From: Linyphia triangularis
Lineage: Eukaryota; Arthropoda; Arachnida; Araneae; Linyphiidae
Direction: 5' to 3'
Assembly: GCA_963978545.1 (NCBI GenBank)
Contig: OZ021727.1
Span: forward strand, 92,148,262 to 92,212,261
DNA length: 64,000 nucleotides
The position numbers were made by a program, and so were the translations under genes. Below the pieces are notes generated by a model that was not told the origin of the DNA, did not search any database, and saw only the letters and a program-made list of their open reading frames with translations. This document shows, piece after piece, positions 61,109 to 64,000 of the stretch (position 1 is the stretch's first letter; the number at the start of each line of letters is the position of its first letter).

Positions 61109-61830
61109 CAGGGGCGTACTGGCCATAGGGTTATCCGGTGCAATCACTGGGCCGGTCAGTGTTTGTAAAAATTGGGCCGGTCGGATACGAAGTTTTTTAT
61201 AATAATTTTTAGATATAAATAGTTGCTTTCCTTAACGTTTTCTTAAAAAATCCAATGCATTCAAATGCCAATCATCCCCCACTCCCTCCAGCCTCCAGGT
61301 GAAGCCGTTTTTCGTCTGGTAGGTGCAGTAAGAGGTTCTAAGTAAAGTAGACATACTAAGATTTATATATTATCATATTACTTTTCAATTATTTTATAGC
61401 CTTTATGGTTAAATATTTATTATTAGATTCGGATGTCATTTTCTAATAAACCTACTAGTTATGTTCCTGGACATTTTTTATTTTACTATTTATAATTCTT
61501 TGTTTTTGCAACAAACTATCAATGACATATGAAAATTAAGTTCACTCAAAGGAGATGTAAATACCAGCGACAGAGAAGATTTTATTTAATTAAACTAATT
61601 ATTATAACAATTCAATTTTTAAAATTTATAAATAAAAATAACTTATTATTGAAATCAATGATTAAATGCGAATATTTAAATGTTAATTATTAAAATTATT
61701 TAATTATTAAAAATTAATTATTTAATTATTGGAATGATTTTATTAAAATTTTATTAGTGATGATAGTAAAAATTTGGGCCGGCACAAATCTAAAATCACC
61801 AGGCCTATTTTATGTCTCAGTACGCCCCTG
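61109..61830. mobile_element. hAT-type non-autonomous element in the labial intron, 722 bp
   Basis: The inverted ends CAGGGGCGTACTGGCC and ...CTCAGTACGCCCCTG are flanked by an 8-bp duplication with one mismatch (TCACTGAT 61101-61108, TCACTAAT 61831-61838). GGGCCGG motifs occur near both ends (61150-61190, 61776-61784). The interior is AT-rich without open frames. Confidence 0.88.
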
Positions 61831-62272
61831 TCACTAATTGATGTAAAAAGTTTTATTTCATTTTTGTACTGCGCTTCCAAATTTAATTCAAATGCTATAG
61901 TGGTCAATTTAAGATCAAGAACTCTTTAACATGCATGGCCACTTTTGAGAATTTTTGCCCGAGGATAAAATACCGCTGTGTTAGCAATACCAAACATTTC
62001 GGATTCAACATCTGGCAGATCCACTAGCCAAAATGCTAATGAGGTGTCCGCTTTCAAACAGGGCGAGTCCGTAGAAACTCAAAAACGATTTTGAGATCAA
62101 TCACCATTGTTCACAATTGACTGCTGCCCTACAAATTAATTACAGAGTAAAGTCGAGAAAAATTAATTGCGCTTGTTATAATTAGTTAGCAGTTATGATA
62201 GTTGATAACTGTTATTTCACATCTGACGGACCATCACTAGTCGATAGCTTCTTATATTTAGGTATACGTATA

Positions 62273-64000
62273 CACTGTAAAAAAAAACCGTCACTTATAC
62301 GGAAATTCCCAATATTATCAACGGTTTAAATCCGTAAACCTGAATTTACGGTTTAAAGCAGTTTTCGTAGGCAAGGTTACAGTTAATAACCGTCATTCAC
62401 CAAGAATCGCTCTCTGCGCATGCGCGTTACGCCTTCCTTCGAAAACGACGCCGAGCATGTTTGTTTTGAAAGAAAGTGGCTTCTTTGGTAAGTTTCTTTT
62501 CATTATAATGATCAATTAAGCATTCATATCAATCATTCATCATAATCATTTATCAATTAATTTGTTCATTGCTATGAAATTCATGTATGTACATAAAATT
62601 ACATCAGAATCAGAAAATGTTTATTTTATTGAATGTAAGCAAAAACAGCGATGTTGTTCTATTGTTTTTCTGAAACATATGCGTGTGATATAGAATATTG
62701 TACGTAATATTTCACGAGTTTGTAAGAGTTGTAAAACTAAATGAAGTTTAATTAACTGCATTGGCTATCATTTAGAAATGTGCTCTTTAGTTTTGTAATA
62801 ACTTTTGAATGTTTTGACACAAATTTTGCAAATGAAACTTCGGAAGATCAGATTTGATATCTGAGAATTAAAATTTTATTTAAAAATTACTTACTACAGA
62901 TGTAGTTTAGGACATTTTTTGGGGGCGATTTTATTTGTTATTTTTTTCTTCTGGGTAATTGTAGTTTTTGTCAAAGAGTTTTATTTTAAGTTATATTTTA
63001 TACTTTATTTGTTTTGTTTTTTTCAGGAAAAATGCAGTTTGTAACAATGGGTTTTTATTTTAAGTTAGCATACTTTAATTTTATTACTTAAATTTTAATT
63101 TGATTTTATTATTGTTTATGTTTTAACTTATTCAGTTACCATGTTTTTGATTTTTTTTATCGCCAAATGCCCCACTACATCTGTTCCATTGTGTGAAGTT
63201 TCAGTCAAACGACACTGCAGTTTCATTGCGATTGTTTCAAATCAAAGTCTGCTGGGATTGCCTTAGAAATCACTTGGGAACATTTTCAGTCTCTTACATG
63301 GCACCTACCGCCTTTGACTGAAGAAAATCATGTTCCTCAAGATTAGATAGCTTATTTGTCAAGACAAGATCATCTGTCATAAATGTTATCGTACTTGGTC
63401 ACTGGCAAAAGTAAGGGAAGGGCTGGTGATCTTTGGGATTGAATTAATTGCAAAACAGATTTTTAAAATGTTGCTGTTTTCAAGTACTATAGCATTGGTG
63501 TGATGATATAGCCTTTCAATGCAGGGGTTAAAAGACCTCTTCATTTTATGAAATGTGTTAGTTGAATTAATGTAAAATTCTTTAAAAACGTAGCTAAAAA
63601 ATGAACCTACGTTTGTGAGCAAAGAAAAAAGATTTTCTTTCAATAAATTTCTTTTTTTTAGCGTTAACGGATAGTAGTAATTGAGAATTTCTAATCCATT
63701 CCTTCCGCAAATTATCGTTTTATCGCTTATAACATTAAATGCCATGAACCTAATGATATAATAAGAAATAGTGTTGTGTGAAATATTGAGTCTTTATTTT
63801 AAGGAGATAAACTTAAATTTTATTTTTGAAGGAAATTAATCCATTTATCCCATCCCTAGACTACCCAATTGATGTGCAGATCCATATTTCAAAATAAGGT
63901 TTTTAAAAGATGATTTCATGCTAGCTAGTTCATTTGACTCTTTTCACGAGTGTAAATATATGTACATAAGGATGACAAATTTTACAATATTTTTCATATT
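62273..64000. mobile_element. 6-kb TIR element, copy 2, left part (cut by window end)
   Basis: It starts CACTGTAAAAAAAAACC after TA (62271-62272) and follows 11785-13506 collinearly in the same orientation. By eye I count about a dozen substitutions plus two small indels (near 62563-62583). The 119-codon minus-strand frame recurs (63386-63745) with one synonymous and one nonsynonymous change. It lies within the labial intron. Confidence 0.93.

Larger units (their letters stand above)
60891..64000 (-). other. lab: labial intron within the homeobox (partial, extends past the window)
   Basis: The 3' splice site is TTTTACAG at 60891-60898 on the minus strand, without a long pyrimidine tract. I saw no sequence encoding homeodomain residues 1-44 on either strand up to 64000, so the intron is at least 3.1 kb. 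More than half of the visible part is transposon: a hAT-type element (61109-61830) and the left part of a 6-kb element (62273-64000). Between them, 61839-62270 is unremarkable AT-rich sequence. Confidence 0.8.

Overview
The window is AT-rich, intron- and repeat-dominated eukaryotic DNA. The only host protein-coding sequence I can support is one exon on the minus strand at 60726-60890. It encodes the end of a homeodomain (from residue 45 through the WFQNRR recognition helix) followed by a Hox1/labial-type sequence and a stop codon. Its 3' splice acceptor and the intron position between homeodomain residues 44 and 45 fit arthropod labial. The earlier exons must lie beyond 64000, so 60891-64000 is intron. 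Everything left of 60726 is downstream (3') flank of the gene. The organism is most likely an arthropod. Retrotransposon RNase H fragments of a kind I associate with spiders make a chelicerate my best guess, but this is an inference from remembered family resemblance.

Layout. 1-9000: mostly unrecognised AT-rich DNA, with pieces of a 658-bp palindromic element (1-67, 3922-4530), an (AAAC)n/(AAAT)n block, a 10-copy 68-bp tandem array and a small terminal-inverted-repeat element. 9500-9915: (TA)n followed by a 5'-truncated tRNA-derived SINE. 11785-17758: a 6-kb element with terminal inverted repeats and TA target duplications, carrying nested insertions (a Tc1-type transposase remnant, itself interrupted by a LINE 3' end) and a 139-bp tandem array. 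A second, about 99% identical copy starts at 62273 inside the labial intron and runs off the window. 18788-22929: three copies of the 658-bp palindrome family. 23541-28398: a 306-bp tandem array, a 19-bp satellite, an inverted 306-bp unit, a SINE and an 18-bp minisatellite. 29260-31580: local duplications. 35100-39194: four kinds of small inverted-repeat element, one inserted inside another. 39668-45534: a strikingly uniform 136-bp satellite, 43 units. 46600-50650: a large foldback, (ATT)n and (TA)n microsatellites, a LINE scrap and a SINE. 51758-58022: a small palindromic element, another SINE, a SINE scrap and an internally deleted Tigger/pogo-type element. 60726-64000: labial exon, a hAT-type element and the second 6-kb element in the intron.

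No gene cooperation can be described, because there is one host gene. The biology here is the density and nesting of mobile and satellite DNA beside, and inside, a Hox gene. TE boundaries are supported by terminal inverted repeats and target-site duplications read directly from the sequence. Superfamily names rest on TIR sequence, duplication length and short protein motifs. No similarity search was possible.
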